From an uncultured Clostridia bacterium (GTDB taxonomy: Bacteria; Bacillota; Clostridia; TANB77; CAG-508), in the NCBI GenBank assembly GCA_944388935.1, contig CALXKK010000004.1:1-64000 (forward strand): a stretch of DNA of 64,000 nucleotides. The letters run 5' to 3'. The position numbers were made by a program, and so were the translations under genes. The notes beneath the pieces are model-generated. The model had not been told where the DNA came from. It made no database searches and saw only the letters and a program-made list of their open reading frames with translations. Shown here one piece after another: positions 46,075 through 55,454 of the stretch (position 1 is its first letter; each line of letters begins with the position of its first letter).

Positions 46075-46333
46075 GACAACACGCTCCTTAATTCATTGAA
46101 TAATGTTTCCATTACCCAAATATACATATTAAAATTATTTGCAAAGATTAATAAATATATTCAAAAATTATAAAACAACATGTAGCAAAAAAATCATAAA
46201 TTTATTTGAGACATAAACATTTAATAAAAATGTAAAATTTTGTAGAAATTCATAAACTATTATGATATATATAAATATATTAGGATATGCTAGAGACATT
46301 AGCTAAAAGCGGGATGCTAAGGAGGATAAAGAT

Positions 46334-46423
46334 ATGAAACGTTTTTTGAAAATCTTAGGAATTATTTTAGGAGTTATATTAGCTTTTATTGTGATAAGAG
46401 CAATAATAATTACAGTTTTCTAA
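46334..46423 (+). CDS. 29-aa single-pass membrane peptide
   Basis: ATG 46334 to TAA 46421-46423. AAGGAGG lies 8 nt upstream, an excellent RBS. The peptide is two to three basic residues (MKRFLK) and then one hydrophobic helix (ILGIILGVILAFIVIRAIII). It is the kind of small ORF that annotation pipelines skip. Its location 74 nt before the DUF4230 gene suggests a shared transcript. Function unknown; not clearly a toxin. Confidence 0.55.
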   Translation: MKRFLKILGIILGVILAFIVIRAIIITVF

Positions 46424-46496
46424 AGCATAAAAATTAATAGAGATAATTCATATTTAATAAAATATATAAATTTACTTATGAGGGGAGAATTTTTTG

Positions 46497-47150
46497 ATGT
46501 TTAAAAGGAATAAGGAGTATAGCGAAAAAGAGCTAAATGAAGGTAAAGAAAGGAAATCAAAGTTGCTTTCTAAATTATTAAAAACAACTAAATCAAAAAT
46601 TATTTTTATACTAGTATTGGTTATAATAATAGTTTTAATAATATTAGGTTTTAAAGGAATTAATTTTAATGCAAAGGCTGATGTTACATATTTAAATCAA
46701 CTTCTAGAAAAGTCTAGCGAATTAACAACCGCAAAGTTAAAAATTACTGGAATAGAAAATTATAATGATGAAGGTATAACAATTATAAATAGATCAGACT
46801 TCACTATGGTGTATACCGCTACAATTAGTGCAGGAGTAGATTTAAAAGAAGTTAGTATTTCATCTAATGATATTTCAAAGGAAATAGTTGTAACTATGCC
46901 AAAAGCAAAAGTTTTTGATTGTCACGTAAATCAGAGCGATATACAATATTTTGACGAAAAATTTGCATTATTTAATGTGGATTCGAAAGAGGATGCTAAT
47001 AAAGCTTGTGCTTTAGCAGAAGAAGATGGAGTAAAAGAAGCTGAAAATACAGGAATATTAGACTTTGCGGAAACTGAAGCTGAATATGTAATTAAGGATA
47101 TTCTTACTCCTGCTATTCCAAAAGGATATACAATTAAAATTCAAAAATAA
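46497..47150 (+). CDS. DUF4230 membrane-anchored protein
   Basis: 217 residues. Basic N-terminus, one membrane helix (about 34-53; IIFILVLVIIIVLIILGF), and an extracellular or periplasm-facing DUF4230 domain with DFTMVYTATISAGVDL and ITVTMPKA-like strands (IVVTMPKAKVF). I use ATG 46497, 9 nt after AGGGGAG, not the TTG before it. Function of DUF4230 is unknown. Followed by a strong terminator. Confidence 0.8.
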   Translation: MFKRNKEYSEKELNEGKERKSKLLSKLLKTTKSKIIFILVLVIIIVLIILGFKGINFNAKADVTYLNQLLEKSSELTTAKLKITGIENYNDEGITIINRSDFTMVYTATISAGVDLKEVSISSNDISKEIVVTMPKAKVFDCHVNQSDIQYFDEKFALFNVDSKEDANKACALAEEDGVKEAENTGILDFAETEAEYVIKDILTPAIPKGYTIKIQK

Positions 47151-47175
47151 GATAAAATCTTGTATAACGTAAAAG

Positions 47176-47212
47176 AAAGAACAAATTCTTGCTATGAGTT
47201 TGTTCTTTTTTT
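47176..47212 (+). terminator. Rho-independent terminator after DUF4230
   Basis: AAAGAACAAATTC pairs with GAGTTTGTTCTTT (13 bp, one G-T) around TTGCTAT, followed by TTTTT. Confidence 0.85.
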
Positions 47213-47360
47213 GCAAAAAAATGAAAGCATCAGTGAAGAAAAAAATAAAACATTGACACTTCCTTGAAATAAATCTTTTTCAGCAAAGGTATGAAAAAAG
47301 TATGTTTTGACCTTTACTTTACATAATTGTAACACATTAAAAATGCAAATGTTGTAGAAA

Positions 47361-47370
47361 TTTGTCGAAT
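47361..47370 (+). promoter_or_regulatory. Possible Spo0A box
   Basis: TTTGTCGAAT contains the TGTCGAA core of the Spo0A binding site. Two near-matches TGTAGAAAT flank it (47354 and 47393) and another precedes the 29-aa peptide (46241). It sits about 80 nt before the DUF2752 gene. Confidence 0.3.
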
Positions 47371-47447
47371 ACATAAAAAAAGTTAAAAAAATGTAGAAAT
47401 TTAGAAGATTTTATGGTATATTGTTTTTGAAATCAAGTGGAGGAAAA

Positions 47448-47822
47448 ATGAACAGCAAAAGCATAAAAATAATTTTAATAGAACTAAGCATAGTGTTAAT
47501 ATCAATATTATTGCTCAATACAATTGATATAGGTGAGTATATTCCAAATTGCTTTTTCTATGAGGCAACAGGTTTACAATGCCCTTCATGTGGTGGAACA
47601 AGATGTGTAGTAAATATGCTACATGGTAATTTTAAAGAAGCATTTCTATTTCATCCAATATTTTTTATTGCAATAGCATATTTAGTACTTGTAAATATAA
47701 TCTATTTAGTCAATTTGAATAGGAAAAATGGAATTGCTAAATGGATATATCCAAAACCATATTATGCAATAATTTTTGCAATTATTTTAATTATATTTGG
47801 AATTGCTAGAAATATTCTTTAA
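47448..47822 (+). CDS. DUF2752 membrane protein
   Basis: 124 residues with three hydrophobic helices (about 7-25, 70-90, 102-120). The CPSCGGTR motif after the first helix defines DUF2752; its two Cys may bind metal. ATG 47448 has GGAGG 6 nt upstream. Function unknown; it precedes DUF4190 proteins, so the cluster concerns the cell envelope. Confidence 0.85.
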   Translation: MNSKSIKIILIELSIVLISILLLNTIDIGEYIPNCFFYEATGLQCPSCGGTRCVVNMLHGNFKEAFLFHPIFFIAIAYLVLVNIIYLVNLNRKNGIAKWIYPKPYYAIIFAIILIIFGIARNIL

Positions 47823-47891
47823 AAACATATTAAAGCGCTACATAATATTTTTTACATAATATACAAAAAGAAAAATAGGAGGGAATTTTTT

Positions 47892-48281
47892 ATGGACGAG
47901 AACAAAGAAAACGAAGTAAACAATGTTGAAAGCGAGGTAAATCAAACTACTAATTCTACAAATACTACTACAACAAACGATAGAAAAGGTTTTTCTATTG
48001 CAGCATTAGTATTAGGTATAATTGCAATCGTGCTTTGTTGTTTATGGTATGTATCTATACCTTGTGGTATTATAGCATTAGTTCTTGGAATTTTAGGATT
48101 AAAATCAAGCAAGAGAGGAATGTCAATCGCAGGAATAGTAACTGGTGTAGTTGGTATGATATTATGTGTTGTATTAATAATATCTGTTGTACTAATGGGC
48201 GTTAGTATATTTAAAAACGCTAGTGATACATTAAAACAATCTACTCCATCAACTTATTACAGATATAATTATGATGACTAA
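47892..48281 (+). CDS. DUF4190 membrane protein
   Basis: 129 residues: Asn/Thr-rich cytoplasmic or external head (1-30), then two long hydrophobic hairpins (about 35-72 and 80-108) with the repeated pattern SIAALVLGIIAIV and GIIALVLGILGLKSSKRG typical of DUF4190. AGGAGG upstream. Function unknown. Confidence 0.8.
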   Translation: MDENKENEVNNVESEVNQTTNSTNTTTTNDRKGFSIAALVLGIIAIVLCCLWYVSIPCGIIALVLGILGLKSSKRGMSIAGIVTGVVGMILCVVLIISVVLMGVSIFKNASDTLKQSTPSTYYRYNYDD

Positions 48282-48296
48282 TAGAAAAAAATTATT

Positions 48297-48337
48297 GGAC
48301 CTAAATTGTTGAATTTATAACAATTTAGGTCCTTTTT
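48297..48337 (+). terminator. Rho-independent terminator after DUF4190
   Basis: GGACCTAAATTGTT and AACAATTTAGGTCC are a perfect 14-bp stem with an 8-nt loop, followed by TTTTT. Confidence 0.9.
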
Positions 48338-48463
48338 GGTGTTGACAAAATTATATGGTAAGAATTTTTTTATGAAATCTTTATATATAAAATTAAAAAT
48401 TGATTGAAAATATAAATTACCTTATAGTATAATTAATTACAATTAAAAAAGGGGTTTTTAATT

Positions 48464-48838
48464 ATGGAAGAAAATAATACAAATAATAACAAAGAAAATA
48501 TAAAGCCAGGAAAAAGTATCGATTTAAGCAATAATAATTCATCAAATAATACAAAAACTACGAAAAGTGAAACTAGAAAAGCTTTCAGCTTTGTATCTTT
48601 AATTTGTGGAATACTATCAATTGTATTTTCATTTTTTGTTGGGATACCAGAGCTATTAGCAATAGTAGCAATAATTATGGGAATACTTGGATTAAAATCA
48701 GAAGAGAGACGTGCTTCAATTGTTGGAATTGTTACTGGTATAATCGGGATGATTTTAAATATATTATTTATAATTGGGGTTTTATTTTTCTTCAATGTTT
48801 TATTAAATTTCATAAGTGAGTTTAAAAATATAGGTTAA
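48464..48838 (+). CDS. DUF4190-like membrane protein, paralogue
   Basis: 124 residues with the same layout as the preceding gene: polar Asn/Ser/Thr-rich head (1-42) and hydrophobic hairpins with SLICGILSIVFS and IIMGILGLKSEERRASIVG. The two lie either side of a terminator, so they are separate transcription units from a local duplication. AAAAGGGG precedes the ATG. Function unknown. Confidence 0.75.
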   Translation: MEENNTNNNKENIKPGKSIDLSNNNSSNNTKTTKSETRKAFSFVSLICGILSIVFSFFVGIPELLAIVAIIMGILGLKSEERRASIVGIVTGIIGMILNILFIIGVLFFFNVLLNFISEFKNIG

Positions 48839-48901
48839 AAATAGATATGTCACAGTAAAATAAAAAAAGTTGTACCAATAAGGCACAGAATGGAGGCTAA
48901 T

Positions 48902-49393
48902 ATGGGCGAAAAAAATTGTATGGACGAAAAAGTATCAAATGAAATGCAAGAACTACTAAAAAATTACACGAAAGAAAAATCAAATTTAATTCAAATTTTA
49001 AATGAAGTTCAAGAAAAATATGGTTATATTCCAAAACAAGCACAAGTTGAAATTTCTAATTATTTATCAATTCCAATGGCAGAAATTTATGGTGTCATTA
49101 CGTTTTATTCTCGTTTTACTCTAGAACCAAAAGGAAAATATAATATATCAGTTTGTCTAGGCACAGCTTGCTTTGTAAAAGGCTCACAAGCGTTGCTAGA
49201 TCGTTTAAAGGAAAGATTAAAGATAGAAGAAGGGCAGACTACTCCAGATGGCAAGTTTTCTATTGATGCAACAAGATGTGTTGGCGCATGTGGATTGGCT
49301 CCTGTATTTACAGTAAATAACGAGGTTTATGGAAAAGCTACTGTTAAAAAATTGGATGAGGTATTAGATGAATATATGAAAAAAGAGGACTAA
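48902..49393 (+). CDS. hydC: NuoE-like [2Fe-2S] subunit of NAD(P)-linked hydrogenase
   Basis: 163 residues, thioredoxin-like ferredoxin. Cluster cysteines appear as C-x(4)-C (CLGTACF) and CVGACGLAP, typical of NuoE/HydC/HndA. The N-terminal helical bundle has YIPKQAQVEIS and VITFYSRF. It passes electrons between NADH-binding HydB and hydrogenase HydA in the cytosol. ATG 48902 lies 5 nt after GGAGG (the ATG at 48890 would put the RBS inside the gene). First gene of hydC-hydB-hydA. Confidence 0.88.
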   Translation: MGEKNCMDEKVSNEMQELLKNYTKEKSNLIQILNEVQEKYGYIPKQAQVEISNYLSIPMAEIYGVITFYSRFTLEPKGKYNISVCLGTACFVKGSQALLDRLKERLKIEEGQTTPDGKFSIDATRCVGACGLAPVFTVNNEVYGKATVKKLDEVLDEYMKKED

Positions 49394-49473
49394 TTTTTAA
49401 TGAAACATATAGATATTTAAAGGATTTTGCTAAATTAACGGAAAAATTTAATATAAACCGAAAGGAGAATTAT

Positions 49474-51333
49474 ATGAAAACTTTAGAAGAAATTCACCAA
49501 ATTAGAGAACAAAAAAGAAAAGAGCTTGACTTAAGGGTAAATACAGCAGCAGATACAAGAGAAAAGCATATCTTAGTATGTAGAGGAACGGGTTGTACAT
49601 CATCTAAGTCACCAGATATTATAGCTAATTTTAGAAAGATTATAGAAGAAAAAGGTATCCAAAATGTTAGAGTTATACAAACAGGATGCTTTGGACTTTG
49701 CGCCAAAGGACCTATTGTTATAATTCGACCAGAGGATACCTTTTATGCTATGGTAACTCCAGATGATTGTAGAGAGATTATAGAGAAGCATATAGAAAAA
49801 GGTGAGATTGTAGAGAGACTTCTTTGTAAAGATGTTGACAATACAATGGTTAATCGTTTGGATGAGCTTAATTTCTATAAAAAGCAAAAGCGTATCGCTC
49901 TTAAAAATTGCGGTATTATTGACCCGGAGCAAATTGACGAGTACATAGCTTTTGATGGATATAAGGCTCTAGAGCAAGTTCTTACCCAAATGACGCCTGA
50001 TGAAGTAATTAATGAAGTTAGTGAATCTGGTTTAAGAGGACGTGGAGGTGCTGGATTCCCAACTGGTAGGAAATGGTTATTTACGAAACAAGCTGAAGGT
50101 GACCAAAAGTATGTTGTTTGTAATGCAGATGAAGGAGATCCAGGAGCATTTATGGATCGTAGTATTCTAGAAGGTGACCCACATAGTGTGCTAGAAGCTA
50201 TGGAAATTGCAGGATATAGTATTGGTGCAGATAAGGGATATATTTATGTAAGAGCAGAATATCCAATAGCTGTTCAAAGACTTAGAGTTGCAATTGACCA
50301 AGCCAGAGATTATGGTTTACTTGGAAAGAATATTTTTGGTACAGATTTTTCTTTTGATATAGAGATTAGATTAGGAGCTGGTGCTTTTGTTTGTGGTGAG
50401 GAGACCGCACTTCTAGAATCTATAGAAGGTAGAAGAGGACAACCACGTGTTAAACCTCCATATCCTGCTAATTCAGGCTTATGGGGAAAACCAACATTAA
50501 TTAATAATGTTGAAACATATGCAAATATCACAAGAATTATTTTGAATGGTGCTAAATGGTATGCAAGCATTGGAACGGAGAAATCTAAAGGAACTAAAGT
50601 TTTTGCTTTGGGCGGAAATGTAAATAACATAGGTTTAGTTGAGGTGCCAATGGGAACTACTTTAAGAGAGATTGTATTTGATATTGGTGGTGGAATTCCT
50701 AATGGTAGAGAGTTTAAGGCTGCTCAAACCGGTGGACCTTCTGGTGGATGTATTCCAAAGGAGCATTTGGACACACCAATAGATTACGAGTCTCTTTCTA
50801 GTATTGGCTCTATGATGGGTTCTGGTGGGCTTATAGTTATGGACGATTCTAAATGTATGGTTAATATTTCTAAATTTTATTTAGACTTTACAGTTAGTGA
50901 AAGTTGCGGTAAATGTACTCCTTGTAGAATTGGTACAAAGAGAATGTTGGAAATTTTGGATAGAATGTGCGAAGGAAAAGCTGATGAGGATGATTTATAT
51001 AAATTGGAGAAATTGGCTTTAAATATTAAAAAGTCAGCAATATGCGGACTTGGTCAAACTGCTCCAAACCCAGTTTTAAGTACTTTGAAATATTTTAGAG
51101 ATGAATATATGGAACACATAAAATATAAAAAATGTAGAGCTGGTCAATGCAAAGCTTTGGCTAATATCGAGATTGATCCAGAGAAATGTAAAGGTTGTGG
51201 AATTTGCAAGAGAAATTGTCCTGTTAACGCAATTACAGGAGAGCCAAGACAACCACATAAAATTGACCCAGATGTATGTATTAAATGTGGTACTTGTGTT
51301 GATAAATGTCCGTTTAAGGCTATAAAAAAATAG
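49474..51333 (+). CDS. hydB: NuoF-like NADH-binding subunit of bifurcating hydrogenase
   Basis: 619 residues. N-terminal [2Fe-2S] thioredoxin-like domain (about 25-120; CRGTGCTSS, CFGLCAKGP), FMN/NADH-binding NuoF core (GRGGAGFPTG, NADEGDPGAFMDR), [4Fe-4S] motif ESCGKCTPCRIGT, and two C-terminal [4Fe-4S] ferredoxin motifs (CKGCGICKRNCP, CIKCGTCVDKCP). This is the layout of HydB in electron-bifurcating hydrogenases, which couple NADH and reduced ferredoxin oxidation to H2 formation. AAAGGAG precedes the ATG. Intact. Confidence 0.93.
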   Translation: MKTLEEIHQIREQKRKELDLRVNTAADTREKHILVCRGTGCTSSKSPDIIANFRKIIEEKGIQNVRVIQTGCFGLCAKGPIVIIRPEDTFYAMVTPDDCREIIEKHIEKGEIVERLLCKDVDNTMVNRLDELNFYKKQKRIALKNCGIIDPEQIDEYIAFDGYKALEQVLTQMTPDEVINEVSESGLRGRGGAGFPTGRKWLFTKQAEGDQKYVVCNADEGDPGAFMDRSILEGDPHSVLEAMEIAGYSIGADKGYIYVRAEYPIAVQRLRVAIDQARDYGLLGKNIFGTDFSFDIEIRLGAGAFVCGEETALLESIEGRRGQPRVKPPYPANSGLWGKPTLINNVETYANITRIILNGAKWYASIGTEKSKGTKVFALGGNVNNIGLVEVPMGTTLREIVFDIGGGIPNGREFKAAQTGGPSGGCIPKEHLDTPIDYESLSSIGSMMGSGGLIVMDDSKCMVNISKFYLDFTVSESCGKCTPCRIGTKRMLEILDRMCEGKADEDDLYKLEKLALNIKKSAICGLGQTAPNPVLSTLKYFRDEYMEHIKYKKCRAGQCKALANIEIDPEKCKGCGICKRNCPVNAITGEPRQPHKIDPDVCIKCGTCVDKCPFKAIKK

Positions 51334-51400
51334 TTGCGAATTAACACAGAACTGAGATTGCACATAGAAAAATAAAGCCTAATTAGAAGGGAGAATTAAT

Positions 51401-53152
51401 ATGGATGAAAATTTAGTTGCATTAACTATTGACGATAAAGAAGTAAAAGTAAAGCAAGGGACTACTATCTTGCAAGCTGCAAAACAAGCTAATATAGATA
51501 TTCCTACCTTATGTTTCTTAAAAGATATTAATGAGGTTGGAGATTGTAGAATGTGCATAGTAGAAGTAGATGGAAGAAAAGGTTTTGCGACTTCTTGTAT
51601 TCAAAAAGTAGAAGAAGGTATGGTTGTACATACGCATTCACCAGCTGTTATGGAAGCTAGAAGAGTTATACTAGATTTAATATTATCAAATCATCATCGT
51701 GATTGTTTAACTTGTACTCGTAATGGAAATTGTGAATTGCAAGCATTGGCAATGAAATTTAATGTTCAACATGTGGAATTTGAAGGCGAGATGACGGAGC
51801 ATAAAATTGATGATAAATCACCTGCAATTGTTAGAGATTTTAACAAGTGTATTTTGTGTAGAAGATGTGTTGCTGCTTGTAAGAATGTTCAACAAATTGG
51901 CGCTATTGATTGCATTAATAGAGGTTTTGAATCTTGCATTTCTACAGTTGGAGATAATAGTTTAAATGATGTTAACTGTACTTTTTGTGGTCAATGTATA
52001 GAAGCTTGCCCAACAGGAGCGTTAAAAGAAAAAGAATACATTAAAGATGTATGGAGAAATTTAAAAGATCCAGATGTATATACTGTTGTTCAAACAGCTC
52101 CGGCTGTTAGAGTTGCATTGGGCGAAGAGTTTGGAATGCCTATTGGAACAAATGTAACAGGTAAAATGGTCTCTGCTCTAAAGAGTTTAGGATTTGATAG
52201 AGTATTTGACACAAATACTGGTGCAGATTTAACAATTATGGAAGAAGCAAATGAATTTGTAGAACGTTTTAAAAATCAAGATTGTCTTCCAATGATAACA
52301 TCTTGTAGTCCAGGCTGGGTAAGGTTTGCAGAGAAAAATTATCCGGATTTATTAGGACATTTGTCAAGCTGTAAATCTCCTCATCAAATGTTTGGAGCAA
52401 TGGTAAAATCATATTATGCAAAAAAATATAATATTGATCCAAAGAAAATATGTATGGTTTCTGTTATGCCTTGTATTGCTAAAAAATATGAGTGCCAAAG
52501 AGAAGAGATGGAAGTTGATGGCGTTCGTGATGTTGATTATGTAATTACAACAAGAGAGTTATCTAGAATGATTAAACAAGCAAATATTGAATTTACACAA
52601 TTAGAAGATGATGTATTCGATGAGCCAATGGGAGAAGCTACAGGTGCTGGTGCAATATTTGGAACAACTGGTGGTGTTATGGAAGCAGCATTAAGAACTG
52701 CAGCAGATACATTGGAAGGAAAGGACTTACCACAATTCGAATACACTGCAGTAAGAGGTGGTAAAGGAAGAAAGGAAACAACAGTAGAGATTGCCGGAAA
52801 AAAGATTAAAGCAGTTGTAGTAAGTGGCCTAAGTAATGCTAGAAAAGTAATGGACGAGATAAGAGAAGGCAAAGCAGATTATCAATTTGTAGAAATAATG
52901 GCATGTCCAGGAGGATGTGTAATGGGCGGAGGTCAACCTATAAAGAGCTCAAAGATAAGAAGTGAGGTTGATGTAAGAAAATTAAGAGCAGATGCTCTAT
53001 ATACAATAGATGAAAAGAGCGTTATAAGAAAATCGCACGAAAGCCCAGTAATGAAGCAAATGTACGCAGAATTCTTGCAAAAGCCAGGAAGCGAAATAGC
53101 ACACAAATACTTACATACACATTATACGCCAAAGAAATTGTATGATATTTAG
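51401..53152 (+). CDS. hydA: [FeFe]-hydrogenase catalytic subunit
   Basis: 583 residues. N-terminal [2Fe-2S] domain (CFLKDINEVGDCRMC), His/Cys cluster site (HHRDCLTCTRNGNC), two [4Fe-4S] motifs (CILCRRCVAAC, CTFCGQCIEACP), then the H-cluster domain with its L1 TSCSPGW (C302), L2 MPCIAKKYE (C358) and L3 ACPGGC (C502, C506). All H-cluster cysteines are present. Makes or uses H2; with HydB and HydC likely NADH/ferredoxin-coupled. The maturases HydE, HydF and HydG are not in the window. Confirms anaerobic life. Confidence 0.95.
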   Translation: MDENLVALTIDDKEVKVKQGTTILQAAKQANIDIPTLCFLKDINEVGDCRMCIVEVDGRKGFATSCIQKVEEGMVVHTHSPAVMEARRVILDLILSNHHRDCLTCTRNGNCELQALAMKFNVQHVEFEGEMTEHKIDDKSPAIVRDFNKCILCRRCVAACKNVQQIGAIDCINRGFESCISTVGDNSLNDVNCTFCGQCIEACPTGALKEKEYIKDVWRNLKDPDVYTVVQTAPAVRVALGEEFGMPIGTNVTGKMVSALKSLGFDRVFDTNTGADLTIMEEANEFVERFKNQDCLPMITSCSPGWVRFAEKNYPDLLGHLSSCKSPHQMFGAMVKSYYAKKYNIDPKKICMVSVMPCIAKKYECQREEMEVDGVRDVDYVITTRELSRMIKQANIEFTQLEDDVFDEPMGEATGAGAIFGTTGGVMEAALRTAADTLEGKDLPQFEYTAVRGGKGRKETTVEIAGKKIKAVVVSGLSNARKVMDEIREGKADYQFVEIMACPGGCVMGGGQPIKSSKIRSEVDVRKLRADALYTIDEKSVIRKSHESPVMKQMYAEFLQKPGSEIAHKYLHTHYTPKKLYDI

Positions 53153-53179
53153 GGATTGGAGGACGGTCCTAAAATCCCT
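53151..53179. repeat. REP-like nested hairpin after hydA
   Basis: Outer arms AGGGATT and AATCCCT enclose inner AGGAC-G-GTCCT. It overlaps the hydA stop. No T-run, so a terminator role is uncertain. It shares the GGACGG core with the element before accD. Confidence 0.45.
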
Positions 53180-53213
53180 GTTTGAAATTTATCATTGAAA
53201 TGGAGAGATTTAT

Positions 53214-53744
53214 ATGAATACTGAATACGAAATTAGAGTTCTAGAAATTAACAAACAGAAACTTATAGAAAAGCTCGAGAAACTAGGTGCTGAGTTTAAA
53301 GGCGACAATGAACAAAGAAGATATGTTTATGATGTGATTCCAAAGGAAGATGGCAAATGGATTAGGTTAAGAACTAATGGTAAAAAAACTACACTTACAT
53401 ATAAAAATGTTGTAGATACTACTATAGATGGAACGAAAGAATTGGAAGTAGAAGTTTCTGATTTCGAAAAAACAAATGAGCTATTAGAAAATATGGGAAT
53501 AAAAAATAGGGGCTATCAAGAAAATCGAAGAACTCAATATGTTCTAAATGGTGTTGAAATTGATATTGATTCATGGCCTATGATTCCTACATATGTCGAG
53601 ATTGAAGGCAAGAATGAGGATGAGGTCTTAAAAACGCTAGATTTACTAGAGTTACCAAATGACAAAGTTACAACTTTGGACGTTGATAGTGTTTATAAGA
53701 AATATGGAATTAATCTGAAAGATATAAAAGTGTTGAAGTTTTAG
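53214..53744 (+). CDS. CYTH-domain protein (triphosphate tunnel metalloenzyme)
   Basis: 176 residues. The N-terminal EYEIRVLEINK carries the E-x-E-x-K/R-like start, then KWIRLRTNG, TLTYKNV, KELEVEV and TYVEIEGKNEDEV, charged strands of the CYTH tunnel fold. Family members include class IV adenylate cyclases and thiamine- or inorganic triphosphatases; which one cannot be told. GGAGAG lies 8 nt upstream. The next gene starts 19 nt after the stop. Confidence 0.85.
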   Translation: MNTEYEIRVLEINKQKLIEKLEKLGAEFKGDNEQRRYVYDVIPKEDGKWIRLRTNGKKTTLTYKNVVDTTIDGTKELEVEVSDFEKTNELLENMGIKNRGYQENRRTQYVLNGVEIDIDSWPMIPTYVEIEGKNEDEVLKTLDLLELPNDKVTTLDVDSVYKKYGINLKDIKVLKF

Positions 53745-53763
53745 AGATAATGGGGCAAGATAT

Positions 53764-55196
53764 ATGAATGAACTTGATGTTAATGAAGTAGTAAAATACT
53801 TTTTCGAAATAAGCAAAATTCCAAGAATGTCTGGTAAGGAAGAAAAGATAGCAGACTATGTAGAAAATTTTGCGAAGGAGAGAAATTTAAAATATATAAG
53901 AGATTCTTACAATAATATAATCATATTTAAAGAATCAACAAATCATAATAAAAACGATGAAAGCATAATGTTGCAATGCCATTTAGATATGGTGTGCCAA
54001 AAAGAGGAAGATTCCAATCATGATTTTAGCAAAGATGGTTTGGATGTTTATATTGATGGAGATTTTATTAAAGCTAAAAATACTACACTTGGTGCAGATA
54101 ATGGAATAGGAATTGCTATAATATTTGCAATATTAAATTCTAATAAGATAAGTCATCCAAGAATAGAAGCTATATTTACAGTACAAGAAGAGACAACTAT
54201 GGAAGGAGCACAAAAGATAGATGTCAGTGTGTTAAAAAGTAAAAAGATGATATGCTTGGACAATATGAATGAAGATGAATTATGGATTGGATGTGCTGGA
54301 GCCAAAATATTTGAATACGATATAGAATGTAATAAACAAGAGAATAATGGAAATTATGCATTAATAAAAATAGGAATAAATGGCTTTAGAGGCGGTTATT
54401 CTGGAAAAGATATATCTAAAAATAGAGGAAATCCTATAAAAGAAATGGGAAATTTACTGAACGACTTATATGCAAAATTTAATATTTATTTAAAAAATAT
54501 TCATGGCGGTAGAAAAGTAAATGTAATACCAAGAGAGTGTTATAGCGAAATATACATTAAAAAAGATGATTTTAATAAAGTAAATCAAGAAATAATGAAT
54601 TATGATAAATTATTAAAGCAGAAAAATTCAAATGATAATGAAAATATTAGTATTAATGTAGAAAAAATTGAACAAATAGACAATTATAGTTATGACGCCA
54701 ATACGACTAAAAAAGTTATAAATATCATAAAAGATTTAAAAGATGGCGTGTACTATAAAGACAAATATGGAAATCCACTAGTTTCATTAAACATAGAAAA
54801 ATAGAAAGTCTTGTTGACAAAATAAAAATTTCTTTTTCTATTAGAACAAATAGAAGCGAAATAGAACAAAAGTTAGAAAAACAATTGGATGATATAGTTA
54901 GTAAATATAATATACTAAAAAGTAAAAGCGAATTATCAGGGTATGAGCATATAGAAAGGTCAAAATTTGTAGATACCTGTAAAACGATATATAAACAATA
55001 TTTTAATAAAGAGCCTAAAGTGATAGATATGCATATATGTTTAGAAGCGGGCTTTTTTGCAAACAAAATACCGGAATTGGATTTTATTGCGATAGCACCA
55101 AATATATATGATGCTCATAGTCCAAAAGAAAGATGTTCAATAAGTTTTTTAAAGAGGGTATATAATTATATTGTTTTGATATTAGAGCAAATATAA
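53764..55196 (+). pseudogene. pepD: Frameshifted aminoacyl-histidine dipeptidase (PepD)
   Basis: M20-family metallodipeptidase cleaving Xaa-His and similar dipeptides. 53764-54804 encodes CHLDMVCQ, NTTLGADNGIGIA and QEETTMEGA (metal and catalytic residues) and stops at TAG 54802-54804. The protein continues one frame over (ESLVDKIKISFSIRTN, then ICLEAGFFANKIPELDFIAI and YDAHSPKE) to 55196. One base missing from the A5 run at 54797-54801 explains it; total length would be about 477 residues, normal for PepD. One shift in a homopolymer could be sequencing error or a young pseudogene. Confidence 0.8.
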
Positions 55197-55209
55197 TATA
55201 TGTAAAAAG

Positions 55210-55236
55210 ACAATGCAAATTAATGCATTGTTTTTT
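55210..55236 (+). terminator. Rho-independent terminator after pepD
   Basis: ACAATGCA and TGCATTGT (8 bp) around AATTAA, followed by TTTTT. Confidence 0.8.
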
Positions 55237-55405
55237 CTTACCATACTGACTACCCATCCTAATAGAAAAAAATAAAAAATAACTATATAATAACAAAGGA
55301 AAATTTATGAAAAAATGAAACACACAATTAATAAAGCCTTGCAAAAAATAAACAAATAAAATAAAATTAGCATGTAGCTTAGTTTTAAAAATTTACATAA
55401 AATTT

Positions 55406-55433
55406 GAACTTTTAAGGTCCGTCCCTAAAGTTC
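55406..55433. repeat. REP-like hairpin before accD
   Basis: GAACTTT and AAAGTTC enclose AGG...CCT with the core GGTCCGTCCC. On the minus strand it reads AGGGACGGACC, close to the post-hydA element. It lies 20 nt before the accD RBS and could affect the leader. Confidence 0.4.
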
Positions 55434-55454
55434 ATAAAGGAGGAGCGAAAAACC

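Noticed and set aside
48433..48813. Minus-strand 126-codon frame opposite the second DUF4190 gene
   Set aside because: The + strand has an RBS, a membrane-protein pattern and a paralogue next door; the minus frame is its shadow.
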